A DNA stretch of 64,000 bases. Source: Litchfieldia alkalitelluris (GTDB lineage: Bacteria > Bacillota > Bacilli > Bacillales > Salisediminibacteriaceae). The number at the start of each line of letters is the position of its first letter. The first letter of the stretch is position 1. The stretch spans positions 1,657,103 through 1,721,102 of the forward strand of contig NZ_KZ119600.1 in the NCBI RefSeq assembly GCF_002153425.1, given 5' to 3'. Under the pieces are notes generated by a model. That model worked only from the letters and a program-made list of their open reading frames with translations. It ran no database searches and was not told the origin of the DNA. Position numbers and translations under genes: made by a program. Shown one piece after another: positions 49,349 through 58,278 of this stretch.

Positions 49349-50284
49349 ATGAATAAACCTGAATTATTGGTTACTCCCACTTGTGTAGAAGACATAGAGT
49401 CTATTGTCCATGCAGGGGCAACAGCCATCATGATTGGAGAAGAGCGTTATGGACTTCGATTGGCAGGAGATTTTAATAGAACGCAAGTAGAAGAGGCAGT
49501 AAGAATAGCACATAAGAATCATGTGAAAGTATACGTTGCTATGAATGCGATTTTTCACAATGACCTGCTTCCAGAACTTCCAGATTATATAAAGTTTTTA
49601 AATGATATAAAGGTGGATTCGATAGTATTTGGAGACCCTGCAGTATTAATGGCGGCAAGAGAGGTAAGTCCAGATTTACCTATTAAGTTTCATTGGAATA
49701 CAGAAACAACAGCAACGAATTGGTATACAGCAAATTATTGGGGAAGAAAAGGGGCATCTAGAGCCGTCCTAGCTCGAGAACTCAATATGGACTCCATTAT
49801 TGAAATAAAAGAAAATGCAAAGGTTGAAATAGAAGTACAAGTCCACGGAATGACATGTATGTTTCAATCTAAGCGTACATTAATTGGGAATTATATGGAG
49901 TTTCAAGGTAAAGATTTAAAGGTAGAAGGTCGTAGTAAAGACCGTTCGTTGTTCTTGCATGATCCAGAGCGGGACGCAAAATATCCTATCTGGGAAGATA
50001 AAAATGGAACACATATTATGAGTCCAAAGGATATCTGTATTATTGATGAATTAGAAGAGATGATTGACGCAGGGGTAGATTCCTTTAAAATCGATGGTAT
50101 TTTAAAAGACAGTGAATATATTCAAAAGATTACTGCCCTTTACCGAGAAGCTATTGATTTATATTTAACTAACCCAGATGAGTATGACGATAAGAAGGAG
50201 TATTATATTGAGACGGTTAAGTCATTACAACCACCTAACCGTGATATTGACACTGGTTTCTTCTTTAAAGAAACAGTTTATTAA
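49349..50284 (+). CDS. trhP1: tRNA hydroxylation protein TrhP1 (peptidase U32 family)
   Basis: A 311-residue U32-family protein (YrrN of B. subtilis, 309). With TrhP2 it hydroxylates U34 of tRNA, using prephenate. Family motifs include PELLVTPT at the start, GEERYGLRLAGDF, the HGMTCMFQSKR Cys region and MSPKDICIIDELEEMIDAGV. The ATG at 49349 follows AGAAGGTGA. It is not expected to be a protease. Confidence 0.9.
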   Translation: MNKPELLVTPTCVEDIESIVHAGATAIMIGEERYGLRLAGDFNRTQVEEAVRIAHKNHVKVYVAMNAIFHNDLLPELPDYIKFLNDIKVDSIVFGDPAVLMAAREVSPDLPIKFHWNTETTATNWYTANYWGRKGASRAVLARELNMDSIIEIKENAKVEIEVQVHGMTCMFQSKRTLIGNYMEFQGKDLKVEGRSKDRSLFLHDPERDAKYPIWEDKNGTHIMSPKDICIIDELEEMIDAGVDSFKIDGILKDSEYIQKITALYREAIDLYLTNPDEYDDKKEYYIETVKSLQPPNRDIDTGFFFKETVY

Positions 50285-50299
50285 TAAGGAGTGATAGCG

Positions 50300-51592
50300 A
50301 TGGGTACAGAAACAATTGCAACAAAAACAGCAGAGGGTAAACGTATTATCGTGAAAAAGCCTGAGCTATTGGCTCCAGCAGGTAATCTTGAAAAACTTAA
50401 GATTGCGGTTCAATATGGAGCCGATGCTGTATTTATTGGAGGAAGGGAATTTGGACTCCGTTCGAATGCTGATAACTTTTCTATTGAAGAAATGGCTGAA
50501 GGTGTTCAATTTGCTGAGAAGTATAATGCAAGAATATATGTTACAACTAATATCTTCGCCCATAATGAAAATATGGATGGATTGGAGGAATATCTCCAAG
50601 ATTTAGAACGAGTTGGGATTTGGGGAATTATTGTAGCTGATCCCCTTATCATTGAAACATGCAAAAGCGTGGCACCAAAGCTTGAGGTTCATTTGTCCAC
50701 ACAGCAATCCTTGTCCAACTGGCAGGCAGTAAAGTTTTGGAAAGATGAAGGACTAGAGCGTGTGGTTTTAGCACGAGAAGTTGGACTTGAAGAGATGCTT
50801 GAAATGAAAAAAAATGTGGATATTGAAATAGAAACTTTTATTCATGGAGCAATGTGCATTTCTTATTCGGGTCGATGTGTGTTAAGTAACCATATGACTG
50901 CTCGTGATTCTAACCGTGGTGGTTGTTGCCAGTCATGTCGCTGGGATTACTTCCTGTATGCAGAGGATAGTAAGGATACTACCTCAAACAAATCAGTAGA
51001 AGAAGTGAAACTATTTGATAATGATGATGCACCTTTCGCAATGTCACCAAAAGATTTGAATTTAGTGGAAGCTATTCCTAAGCTGATTGAAGCAGGGATT
51101 GATAGTCTAAAAATTGAAGGTAGAATGAAATCTATCCATTATGTTGCTACTGTTGTTAGTGTGTATCGAAAAGTAATTGATGCCTATTGTGCGGATCCAG
51201 ATAATTTTAAAATAGATCCTGAGTGGCTTAAGGAGTTAGCAAAATGTGCTAACCGTCCGACAGCTCCCGCTTTCTTTGAGAATACACCAGGTTATCAAGA
51301 GCAACTTTTTAGAAATCATAGTCAAAAAACGACGTTTGACTTTGCTGGTCTTGTGTTAGACTATGATGCAGAGACAAGCATGGTTACCCTTCAGCAAAGA
51401 AACCATTTCCGCCCTGGTGATGAAGTGGAATTCTTTGGCCCTGAGATCAATAACTTTTCTCAAACAGTAGATAAAATTTGGGATGAGGATGGAGAAGAGC
51501 TTGATGCAGCACGCCATCCATTACAAATTGTTAAATTCAAAGTGGATAAGCCTGTATACCCTAATAATATGATGCGAAAGGAAACACCGTAA
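50300..51592 (+). CDS. trhP2: tRNA hydroxylation protein TrhP2 (peptidase U32 family)
   Basis: A 430-residue U32 protein (YrrO). The Cys cluster GAMCISYSGRC ... GGCCQSCRW (about 193-218) is the likely Fe-S ligand set needed for ho5U34 formation. KPELLAPAGNLEKLK opens the TIM-barrel part; a C-terminal beta domain (about 350-430) is present, unlike in TrhP1. ATG 50300 follows AAGGAGTGA. Stop and udk start are adjacent. Confidence 0.92.
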   Translation: MGTETIATKTAEGKRIIVKKPELLAPAGNLEKLKIAVQYGADAVFIGGREFGLRSNADNFSIEEMAEGVQFAEKYNARIYVTTNIFAHNENMDGLEEYLQDLERVGIWGIIVADPLIIETCKSVAPKLEVHLSTQQSLSNWQAVKFWKDEGLERVVLAREVGLEEMLEMKKNVDIEIETFIHGAMCISYSGRCVLSNHMTARDSNRGGCCQSCRWDYFLYAEDSKDTTSNKSVEEVKLFDNDDAPFAMSPKDLNLVEAIPKLIEAGIDSLKIEGRMKSIHYVATVVSVYRKVIDAYCADPDNFKIDPEWLKELAKCANRPTAPAFFENTPGYQEQLFRNHSQKTTFDFAGLVLDYDAETSMVTLQQRNHFRPGDEVEFFGPEINNFSQTVDKIWDEDGEELDAARHPLQIVKFKVDKPVYPNNMMRKETP

Positions 51593-52228
51593 ATGAGTAA
51601 AAAACCAATTATTATCGGAGTTGCAGGGGGCTCTGGTTCAGGAAAAACGACAGTAGCAAATGAAATCTATTGTAAGTTTCGCAACCAGGATATCCTAATG
51701 ATTGAACAAGATTCATACTATAAAGATCAAGCCCACCTGCCAATGGAGGAAAGACTAAAAACTAATTACGACCATCCATTAGCCTTTGATAATGACTTAT
51801 TATTGTCCCATTTGCAGTCGTTAGTAAACAGATTAACGATTCATAAGCCTGTCTATGATTACGCCAATCACACCCGCTCAAGTGAAGTGGTCGTTGTGGA
51901 GCCACGTGATGTAATTATTTTAGAAGGAATCCTTATTTTGGAGGACGAGCGCTTACGTGATATGATGGACATTAAGTTGTTTGTGGATACGGATTCTGAT
52001 GTACGTATCATTCGACGCCTTATTAGAGATATTAAAGAACGCGGAAGAACGATCGATTCTGTCATTGATCAATATACAACTGTTGTTCGCCCTATGCATT
52101 TACAATTTATAGAACCAACGAAACGATATGCTGATGTAATTATCCCTGAAGGGGGTCAAAATCAAGTTGCGATCGATTTAATGGTAACAAAAATAAAAAC
52201 TGTTCTTGAAGAAAAGGCAATTTTGTAA
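51593..52228 (+). CDS. udk: Uridine kinase
   Basis: Phosphorylates uridine and cytidine for salvage. The 211 residues have P-loop [14 protein letters not shown] (near 9-22), [15 protein letters not shown], and the nucleoside-binding [13 protein letters not shown]. It starts right at the trhP2 stop with AAAGGAAA upstream. Confidence 0.96.
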   Translation: MSKKPIIIGVAGGSGSGKTTVANEIYCKFRNQDILMIEQDSYYKDQAHLPMEERLKTNYDHPLAFDNDLLLSHLQSLVNRLTIHKPVYDYANHTRSSEVVVVEPRDVIILEGILILEDERLRDMMDIKLFVDTDSDVRIIRRLIRDIKERGRTIDSVIDQYTTVVRPMHLQFIEPTKRYADVIIPEGGQNQVAIDLMVTKIKTVLEEKAIL

Positions 52229-52298
52229 TAGCATAAGAGAAGTAAATATATAACAATAGAAACGGCACGTATTTTTTGAATCAATATGAAATAGTAAA

Positions 52299-52362
52299 TC
52301 AGCGTCCCAACAACCGTATTCCTTATCACAACAGAAGGGAAGAGGAAACTGTTGGGCGCTGA
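52299..52362. repeat. Long-armed inverted repeat between udk and greA
   Basis: TCAGCGTCCCAACA (52299-52312) pairs with TGTTGGGCGCTGA (52350-52362): 13 pairs with one bulged T, around a 37-base loop that can itself form TTCCTT/AAGGGAA. No T run follows, so it is not an ordinary terminator. The rest of the 364-base gap is AT-rich, plus the cre-like site at 52541. Confidence 0.6.
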
Positions 52363-52540
52363 CATTTATATAATGGCTATGTTTAGGGTCATGCAACTCA
52401 GCACTGACGAATAAATGAGCCAATATAATACTGAATTATTCATTTTTTTTTATATTCTTCATATGGTGCAAATAAATACCGTTTCTGAAAAAACTATCTT
52501 ACAAAAATAAAGAAGTAGACGGAGTGCTGACAAACTACAT

Positions 52541-52555
52541 ATGTAAGCGCTCACT
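52541..52555 (+). promoter_or_regulatory. cre-like site (CcpA) upstream of greA
   Basis: ATGTAAGCGCTCACT fits every fixed position of the cre consensus WTGNAANCGNWNNCW. It lies 37 bases before greA. Functional relevance is untested. Confidence 0.4.
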
Positions 52556-52591
52556 AACGTTACTTTGAACAGGTTGAAGGAGTGAAGGACA

Positions 52592-53065
52592 ATGACAGAA
52601 GAAAAACATTATATGACTTTAGAGGGGAAAGCGAAGTTAGAAAAGGAACTTGAAGTATTAAAAACTGAAAGAAGAAAAGAAGTGGTTGAACGTATAAAGG
52701 TTGCACGTAGCTTTGGGGATCTTTCTGAGAACTCTGAGTACGACTCTGCTAAAGAAGAACAAGCCTTCGTGGAAGGACGTATCAATCAATTAGAAAAGAT
52801 GATTAGAAACGCTGAAATTATTTCAGAAGATAACTCTGATCCATCGACAGTTTCTTTAGGTAAAACTGTAAAGTTTAAGGAGTTACCAGATGGAGAAGAA
52901 GAACTATACACGATTGTAGGACGTGCTGAAGCGGACCCTATGGAAGGGAAAATTTCAAATGATTCTCCAATGGCCCAAAGTCTTATGGGTAAAAAAGTAG
53001 GCGAGAAAGTTTCCGTATCAACACCTGGTGGAGATATGGAAGTAGAGATACTAGAGGTAAAATAA
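52592..53065 (+). CDS. greA: Transcription elongation factor GreA
   Basis: Rescues backtracked RNA polymerase by stimulating transcript cleavage. The 157 residues show the N-terminal coiled coil (about 10-76, with the acidic tip [16 protein letters not shown]) and the C-terminal FKBP-like domain ([18 protein letters not shown]). ATG 52592 follows GAAGGAGTGAAGG. Confidence 0.97.
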   Translation: MTEEKHYMTLEGKAKLEKELEVLKTERRKEVVERIKVARSFGDLSENSEYDSAKEEQAFVEGRINQLEKMIRNAEIISEDNSDPSTVSLGKTVKFKELPDGEEELYTIVGRAEADPMEGKISNDSPMAQSLMGKKVGEKVSVSTPGGDMEVEILEVK

Positions 53066-53077
53066 AATATGTACTTT

Positions 53078-53115
53078 AACCCTTATGTAGATTCCGCTAC
53101 ATAAGGGTTTTTTTA
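53078..53115 (+). terminator. Intrinsic terminator after greA
   Basis: Perfect arms AACCCTTATGTAG (53078-53090) and CTACATAAGGGTT (53097-53109), then seven T. Confidence 0.93.
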
Positions 53116-53142
53116 TATTGTGAAATGCTTCAATAAATTTTA

Positions 53143-53190
53143 TTGACATAATCATACTAATCTATATACACTGTATATATACGTTATACA
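53143..53190 (+). promoter_or_regulatory. Promoter with overlapping operator for the GntR-ABC operon
   Basis: TTGACA (53143-53148), 16-base spacer, TATACA (53165-53170). TATACA-C-TGTATA (53165-53177) is a perfect inverted repeat over the -10. TGTATA (53172) and TATACA (53185-53190) form a second pair with 7 bases between. Likely the binding site of the GntR regulator downstream. Confidence 0.6.
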
Positions 53191-53331
53191 CAGATGTGTG
53201 CACAGTTATGGTAACTTGATCAAGGAAAGTGTTCACCTGTAACGTTTTTAGTGTATTTAATACATTAAAACGACAATCTTTTAGAAAACACCCCAACAAA
53301 AAAAGATATATTTATGAGGTGATGATATGCT

Positions 53332-53712
53332 ATGTGGATACACTTAAATGACGAAGATGCCCGCCCCTTATATGTACAGGTGAAGGAGCAGCTTATAAGA
53401 GAGATACTTAATGGTTCGTTACAACCTGGTGAAGAGCTTCCGTCGATTCGAAGGTTAGCCAAGGAAGCTCGGACAAGTGTGATTACCGTAAAACGGGCTT
53501 ATCAAGATTTAGAGCAGGAAGGCTATATTTTTACAAGGGCAGGCAAAGGCAGTTATGTGAAGCTACAGTTAGATGATGAACGTAAGAATATGAAGAAGAG
53601 ACAATTCAAAGAAAAAACAGACGAGTTATTGGTATTTGGGAAGCAGCTCCATTTGTCAAACGATGATATGAGGCAAATTATGAGAAAATGCTTGGAAGAG
53701 GGGGAGAGGTAG
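53332..53712 (+). CDS. GntR-family regulator, YtrA type
   Basis: A 126-residue protein consisting of the GntR winged helix (RPLYVQVKEQLIREILNGSL, ELPSIRRLAKEARTSVITVK, YIFTRAGKGSYV) with only a short helical C-terminus. That lack of an effector domain defines the YtrA subgroup, which sits with ABC transporter genes and represses its own operon. ATG 53332 follows GAGGTGATGAT. Next gene begins one base after its stop. Confidence 0.88.
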   Translation: MWIHLNDEDARPLYVQVKEQLIREILNGSLQPGEELPSIRRLAKEARTSVITVKRAYQDLEQEGYIFTRAGKGSYVKLQLDDERKNMKKRQFKEKTDELLVFGKQLHLSNDDMRQIMRKCLEEGER

Positions 53713-53713
53713 G

Positions 53714-54571
53714 ATGACATATCATTTGGAAGTATGGCAAGGCATGACTAACTATAGAAGGTTTCAATTAGGTCCGATAGACCTTCAAATACCAAAAGGG
53801 ATGATAACTGCTGTGATAGGAAGAAACGGTGCTGGAAAAACCACAATGTTGAAAGGTTTATGTGGCCTTCCACCATTTCAAAAAGGGAAAGTATATTATC
53901 GTGGTGTAGAAATTGATTTTTTAGATCCGACCATTCGAAAATATATGACATACATATCAAATGACATCCAAATGTACAGTGATTTTACCGTAAATCAGGC
54001 TATTGAGTTTGTTGCAAGTTTGCATGAAACATGGGACGAAGACTGGTTTCACTTGTGGCTAACTAAATTTAAAGTAAGGACGGATGTACAGATACACGAG
54101 CTTTCGAAAGGGATGAAAATGAAACTTAATCTTCTCTTCGGACTGGGACATCAACCCAAGATAGTTTTATTAGATGAGCCTACGGACGGTTTAGATAGTA
54201 TTTCTAGACAGCAATTCTTTGATTTACTACAAGCTTATATTGCTGATAATAATTGTTCTATTATCATTTCCACTCACTATACAAAGGACGTTGAAGGAAT
54301 ATGTGATCATGTCGTATTTATGCGTGACGGCCAGGTAACTGAATATGGGGAAGTGGAAGAGATCAGACAAAATTATCGACTCTTCTCCCTGCCACCAAAT
54401 GAGATGATTCATGAAAGAGAAGGTGTAATTGCTATTACTACAGGCGTGGAGACAAAAGGGGTTGTATTAACAGAATTAGTAGACACTCTTCCTGAAAACG
54501 TAGTAATTAAAAAGCCGACCCTTGATGATATATTTCTATACGTCGTTGAAAATGGGGGAGATGTATCTTGA
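53714..54571 (+). CDS. ABC transporter ATP-binding protein
   Basis: A 285-residue ATPase with Walker A GRNGAGKTT (residues 36-44), the signature LSKGMKMKL (a variant of LSGGQ, usual in YtrB-type exporters), Walker B IVLLDEPTDGLD, and H-loop STHYTKD. A C-terminal extension of about 60 residues follows. Operon with the GntR regulator and permease; overlap with the permease is four bases. The substrate is unknown. Cell-wall antibiotic sensing or export is the usual role of such YtrA-linked systems. Confidence 0.9.
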   Translation: MTYHLEVWQGMTNYRRFQLGPIDLQIPKGMITAVIGRNGAGKTTMLKGLCGLPPFQKGKVYYRGVEIDFLDPTIRKYMTYISNDIQMYSDFTVNQAIEFVASLHETWDEDWFHLWLTKFKVRTDVQIHELSKGMKMKLNLLFGLGHQPKIVLLDEPTDGLDSISRQQFFDLLQAYIADNNCSIIISTHYTKDVEGICDHVVFMRDGQVTEYGEVEEIRQNYRLFSLPPNEMIHEREGVIAITTGVETKGVVLTELVDTLPENVVIKKPTLDDIFLYVVENGGDVS

Positions 54572-55752
54572 AACTAAAAGCATTAATAAAGAGAGATTTA
54601 TTATCTACAAAAAATGTTTGGCTGTTTGTAATGCTAGTTAAGCTTGCAGTTTGGGGATTTATTTTTTATTTAGTTTTATTTCAATCACTCGATATTGGCC
54701 AGTTGATTTTTATTCCTTTGTTGAGTAGTGCTTTTTTAGGATATGGATTAGTTTCTCATGTGAATCGTGTGGAGGATTTAAATAGGGTAAATGAACGTAT
54801 GCTTCAAGCTCCTATTAAAGGAGATACGTTAATACTTTCAAGATACTTTTCAAGTTTCCTTCTAGTATTCATTTTATTAGTGATAAACTTCTTTTTAGGT
54901 GTGGTTGTACATCTCTTTTCTGGAGTTGGAGGAAATAATTTTGTAGAATTGGGCATTACTGCATATTTTAATGTCATTACTTTTCTTGTGATTATTATGA
55001 TCTCAGTTTACCTACCTTTTTATTTTGCGAAAAATAGTAATGTTGCTACATGGGCAATAAGGATAGTTACAGCTTTCTATATTTTCTACATTTTAGTATT
55101 GCCACCATTGTATTTTAATTGGGTTCATGAATTAACAATACCGAATTTATTCCAAGAGAAGATGGGCAGTTTTTTATTACCTATTACGATTGGAATATTA
55201 ATTATGTCCTATTTTATTGCTGTTTGGTGTTACAAATTAAGGAAGTTAAACAAAAATAATATTCTTCCAATTACTTTGTTTGTTCTTACTATCTATATTT
55301 CTTTTACTATAGCACTGGTTATGGCTGAGTCTTGGACTATTAATGAAATAAGAATATCGCTGGAAGAAATAGAAGTGGAAGATGTCATTATTGATAGCTA
55401 TTTTTATGAGGACGTTGAAGAGTATAATGTTTTTATAGAATTTGACTTAACTACTGACCATTTGGATGTAGATCGTTACTGGACAACATATAGTGACGTT
55501 TTCGTACAAGTGCATGTCTCTGGACAACCAGAGGAGTTACTTGGGTTGAATGGTTTTGGAGTACGACTTGTTGACTTGTTAAATTCTTATCAGGATGAAT
55601 TCTATACATATCAGACAAATGCTCCAAACTGGCTGACAAAGGAAGAACACGACTTTCTTATGAATAATTACAATGGGGATGATTTTCAATTCTTGCTACA
55701 AAGTAAATGGCTATTTGATGGAGAAAAAGAATTACAATGGATTAATGAATAA
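54568..55752 (+). CDS. ABC-2 type permease with large C-terminal domain
   Basis: A 394-residue membrane protein with about six helices in residues 15-250 (including LVLFQSLDIGQLIFIPLLSS and ITAYFNVITFLVIIMISVYL), then a final helix (about 228-250) and a hydrophilic 140-residue C-terminus rich in Asp, Glu, Tyr and Trp. The TTG start overlaps the ATPase stop and has GGGGGAGAT upstream. It is the membrane partner of the ATPase. I do not recognise the C-terminal domain. Confidence 0.8.
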   Translation: MKLKALIKRDLLSTKNVWLFVMLVKLAVWGFIFYLVLFQSLDIGQLIFIPLLSSAFLGYGLVSHVNRVEDLNRVNERMLQAPIKGDTLILSRYFSSFLLVFILLVINFFLGVVVHLFSGVGGNNFVELGITAYFNVITFLVIIMISVYLPFYFAKNSNVATWAIRIVTAFYIFYILVLPPLYFNWVHELTIPNLFQEKMGSFLLPITIGILIMSYFIAVWCYKLRKLNKNNILPITLFVLTIYISFTIALVMAESWTINEIRISLEEIEVEDVIIDSYFYEDVEEYNVFIEFDLTTDHLDVDRYWTTYSDVFVQVHVSGQPEELLGLNGFGVRLVDLLNSYQDEFYTYQTNAPNWLTKEEHDFLMNNYNGDDFQFLLQSKWLFDGEKELQWINE

Positions 55753-55902
55753 ATCAGTGAATATATTAGTTGGTTGGAAGATTTTTCTTCAGTGAAAATA
55801 CATGAATGACAGACAAAGAATAAAAAGTAATCTCGAAATTTATATTTGCATAGATTATAATAAATAGGACAAGATTTTTGGAAGAAGGGGGAGCATTGTA
55901 AG

Positions 55903-56577
55903 ATGAGTTATGGCAGCTATGGTCCACGTAGAACTGAAATAAGAAAAGAAAAGCGTAAGAATATATGGCTTAACGGGGCGATTGCAGTAACGATTATTGG
56001 CATAGTATTTGTAGCTTCAATGCTAATTTTTAGTGGTGGAGATTCAGAACCTGCAGCCGTAGAGGATGTGGATCCAGATGATCAAAATCAGGCAGAAATG
56101 GCCGAAAATGAGGACGATAATGCTCTCGATGAGAATGAAGGTGATTCAACACCGTCAGATGATGTTGACACAAATGATAGTTTTGAAGAGGAAGCCGAAC
56201 CTGCAGATGATAGTCTCTCTGAAGTAAATGAAGGTGAAAATGACTCTGAGAATGGTGAAGAATTAGTATTTGATGGAGAATGGCGCCCTATTGGAACAGA
56301 GCAAGAGGAACCATTTGAATTAAATAGTGAAAACTTAAGTAGGGATCATGTTAATTGGCAAGAAATGACCCTTGCTTCTATGTACGCAACTGGTATTAGT
56401 GAGGACGATATAACTGTATGGCGTTTTGGTAATGGTGGAGATATGAAAAGTGTAGAGGCCTGGGTGAGTGATTATGAAAACCGGGATACACCTTACAAGG
56501 TGCGATTAGAATGGGTGACAAATGAAGGATGGGTGCCTGTTTCAGTAGAAAAGCAGGAAGAGAATCCTTTTAGATAA
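55903..56577 (+). CDS. yrrS: DUF1510 membrane protein YrrS
   Basis: A 224-residue protein: a basic N-terminus (RRTEIRKEKRKN), one transmembrane helix (about 24-44), a long acidic Asp/Glu/Asn-rich linker (about 48-122), and the conserved DUF1510 domain at the C-terminus (EWRPIGTEQ, SVEAWVSDYENRDTPYKVRLEW). The ATG at 55903 follows AGAAGGGGGAG. It normally follows greA; here an ABC operon lies between. Function unknown. Confidence 0.88.
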   Translation: MSYGSYGPRRTEIRKEKRKNIWLNGAIAVTIIGIVFVASMLIFSGGDSEPAAVEDVDPDDQNQAEMAENEDDNALDENEGDSTPSDDVDTNDSFEEEAEPADDSLSEVNEGENDSENGEELVFDGEWRPIGTEQEEPFELNSENLSRDHVNWQEMTLASMYATGISEDDITVWRFGNGGDMKSVEAWVSDYENRDTPYKVRLEWVTNEGWVPVSVEKQEENPFR

Positions 56578-56621
56578 GTAAGTTTTAAAACATAGTCTGT
56601 ACAATATTTGAATGCTAGGGG

Positions 56622-56654
56622 CACACGTAGTTTTGCTGCGTGTGTTTTCTTTTT
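56622..56654 (+). terminator. Intrinsic terminator after yrrS
   Basis: CACACGTAG (56622-56630) / CTGCGTGTG (56636-56644), followed by TTTTCTTTTT. Confidence 0.8.
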
Positions 56655-56678
56655 ATTTGGGGTTATAATAACGACTGT

Positions 56679-56708
56679 TTGTATTATTAGAAGGAAATAA
56701 CCTATAAT
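56679..56708 (+). promoter_or_regulatory. Candidate SigA promoter of the SAH/MTA deaminase gene
   Basis: TTGTAT (56679-56684) and TATAAT (56703-56708), spacer 18. Confidence 0.5.
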
Positions 56709-56765
56709 GAGGTCAGACTTATTTTTTATATTATAATTATTTTTTCAAAAGGGTGAAAAAACAAT

Positions 56766-58067
56766 ATGTCAAAAACAATACTAGTAAATGGAACTATCAT
56801 TACGATGAATGCAAAGGATGATAAATTTGAAAGTGGGGCCATCGTGTTTGATCAGGATGGTGTCATTACATATGTTGGTAAAACTCCTGGAAATCTAACA
56901 GAATACGCCGAGGTGATAGATCTAAAGGGTAATTATGTTATGCCTGGTCTAGTTAATACACATGGTCATTTATCCATGTCGCTTCTGCGTGGTTACGCAG
57001 ATGATTTGCCATTACAAACATGGCTAGAGGAGAAAATGTGGCCATTAGAAGGTCAATATACACCTGAACATGCGAAATGGGGAGCCTATTTATCGATTGT
57101 TGAAATGCTAAAGACAGGTACAACAACCTTTGTAGATATGTATGATAATATGGATCAGATTGCAATGGCAGTGGAAGTATCAGGTGCTCGTGCACGGTTG
57201 TGCCGTGGAATGATTGGTTTCGGAAGTGAGGAACTCCGTGCTAGTAAGCTTGAGGAAGCTTCTTCTTTTGCGAAGGAATGGCATAACCAGGCTGAAGGAA
57301 GAATTACTACAATGCTATCTCCACATTCACCGTATACTTGCACACCTGACTTTATTGAGAAGATTATTGATAGGGCTGAAGAATTGGATTTACCAGTACA
57401 TACACATATGTCTGAAACGAAATATGAAGTAGATCAAAATCAGAAAGAGTATGGGGAGAGGCCTGTACGACACCTTGAGAAGCTTGGAATGTTCAATCGT
57501 CCAACATTAGTTGCCCATGCAGTTCATGTGAATGATGAGGAAATGGATATATTAGCGAAATATGATGTGAAGGTATCTCACAATATTATAAGTAATTTAA
57601 AACTAGCTAGTGGTGTTGCTCCGATTCCAAGAATGCTTGAGAAAGGGATTAATGTTTCTTTAGGGACGGATAGTTCGGCATCTAATAATAATTTAGACTT
57701 GTTTGAAGAATTGAAGTTAGTTGCAACCCTCCACAAAGGGGTAAATTATGATTCTACTTTAATTCCAGCAAAGAAAGCATTAGAGTTAGCTACTATTGAT
57801 GGTGCATCTTCTATATGGCTGGAAGATCAAGTAGGGAGTTTGGAAGTTGGTAAGAAAGCAGATATGGTTGTTTTAGATACAAATCAACCATTTTTTCACC
57901 CTAAGCATGACCCGATTTCCCACGTAGTTTATGCTGCTAGTGGACGAGACGTGAAGGACGTTTTCGTACAAGGTAAGCAAGTAGTAAAGAACAGAGAATG
58001 TTTAACAGTGGATGAAGAAAAAGTGATTTATGAGGTTAACAGATTGTTTAATACATTTAAATTTTAA
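56766..58067 (+). CDS. mtaD: 5-methylthioadenosine/S-adenosylhomocysteine deaminase
   Basis: Amidohydrolase that deaminates SAH to S-inosylhomocysteine and MTA to methylthioinosine. The 433 residues show the metal motif NTHGHLSMSLLRG (His66, His68), SPHSPYTC, HTHMSET, the metal His in LVAHAVHV and the metal Asp in SLGTDSSASNN. A C-terminal composite-domain segment (GSLEVGKKADMVVLD) is typical. Start ATG 56766 follows AAGGGTGA. It faces a SAH-hydrolase homologue end to end, which supports SAH rather than guanine or another base as substrate. Confidence 0.88.
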   Translation: MSKTILVNGTIITMNAKDDKFESGAIVFDQDGVITYVGKTPGNLTEYAEVIDLKGNYVMPGLVNTHGHLSMSLLRGYADDLPLQTWLEEKMWPLEGQYTPEHAKWGAYLSIVEMLKTGTTTFVDMYDNMDQIAMAVEVSGARARLCRGMIGFGSEELRASKLEEASSFAKEWHNQAEGRITTMLSPHSPYTCTPDFIEKIIDRAEELDLPVHTHMSETKYEVDQNQKEYGERPVRHLEKLGMFNRPTLVAHAVHVNDEEMDILAKYDVKVSHNIISNLKLASGVAPIPRMLEKGINVSLGTDSSASNNNLDLFEELKLVATLHKGVNYDSTLIPAKKALELATIDGASSIWLEDQVGSLEVGKKADMVVLDTNQPFFHPKHDPISHVVYAASGRDVKDVFVQGKQVVKNRECLTVDEEKVIYEVNRLFNTFKF

Positions 58068-58110
58068 TAGGCTACCGTTAAAATAGGTTTTGTTGGAACA
58101 AACTACGGTC

Positions 58111-58150
58111 TACTCGCTTTCCGTGGAGAAGGTGGCAAGCCGCTTCGAGC
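58111..58150. repeat. Degenerate fragment of the interspersed repeat
   Basis: TCGCTTTCCGTGGAGAAGG followed by GCAAGCCGCTTCGAGC resembles the first third of the repeats at 31256 and 37825. The remainder is missing. Confidence 0.45.
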
Positions 58151-58234
58151 TAAGTTCTATAGGGTCATATAAAAAAACTTTTTCGTTCTCTATGGTGCAA
58201 TTTTGAATTGAATAGAAGACTACTATGAAAATAA

Positions 58235-58258
58235 AGAGGCTCAGTAAAGTGAGCCTCT
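58235..58258 (-). terminator. Terminator of the SAH-hydrolase-like gene
   Basis: AGAGGCTCA (58235-58243) / TGAGCCTCT (58250-58258). On the minus strand it is followed by TTTATTTT. It can also work for mtaD, less well. Confidence 0.82.
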
Positions 58259-58278
58259 TAAAAAACGAGCTAAACTAT

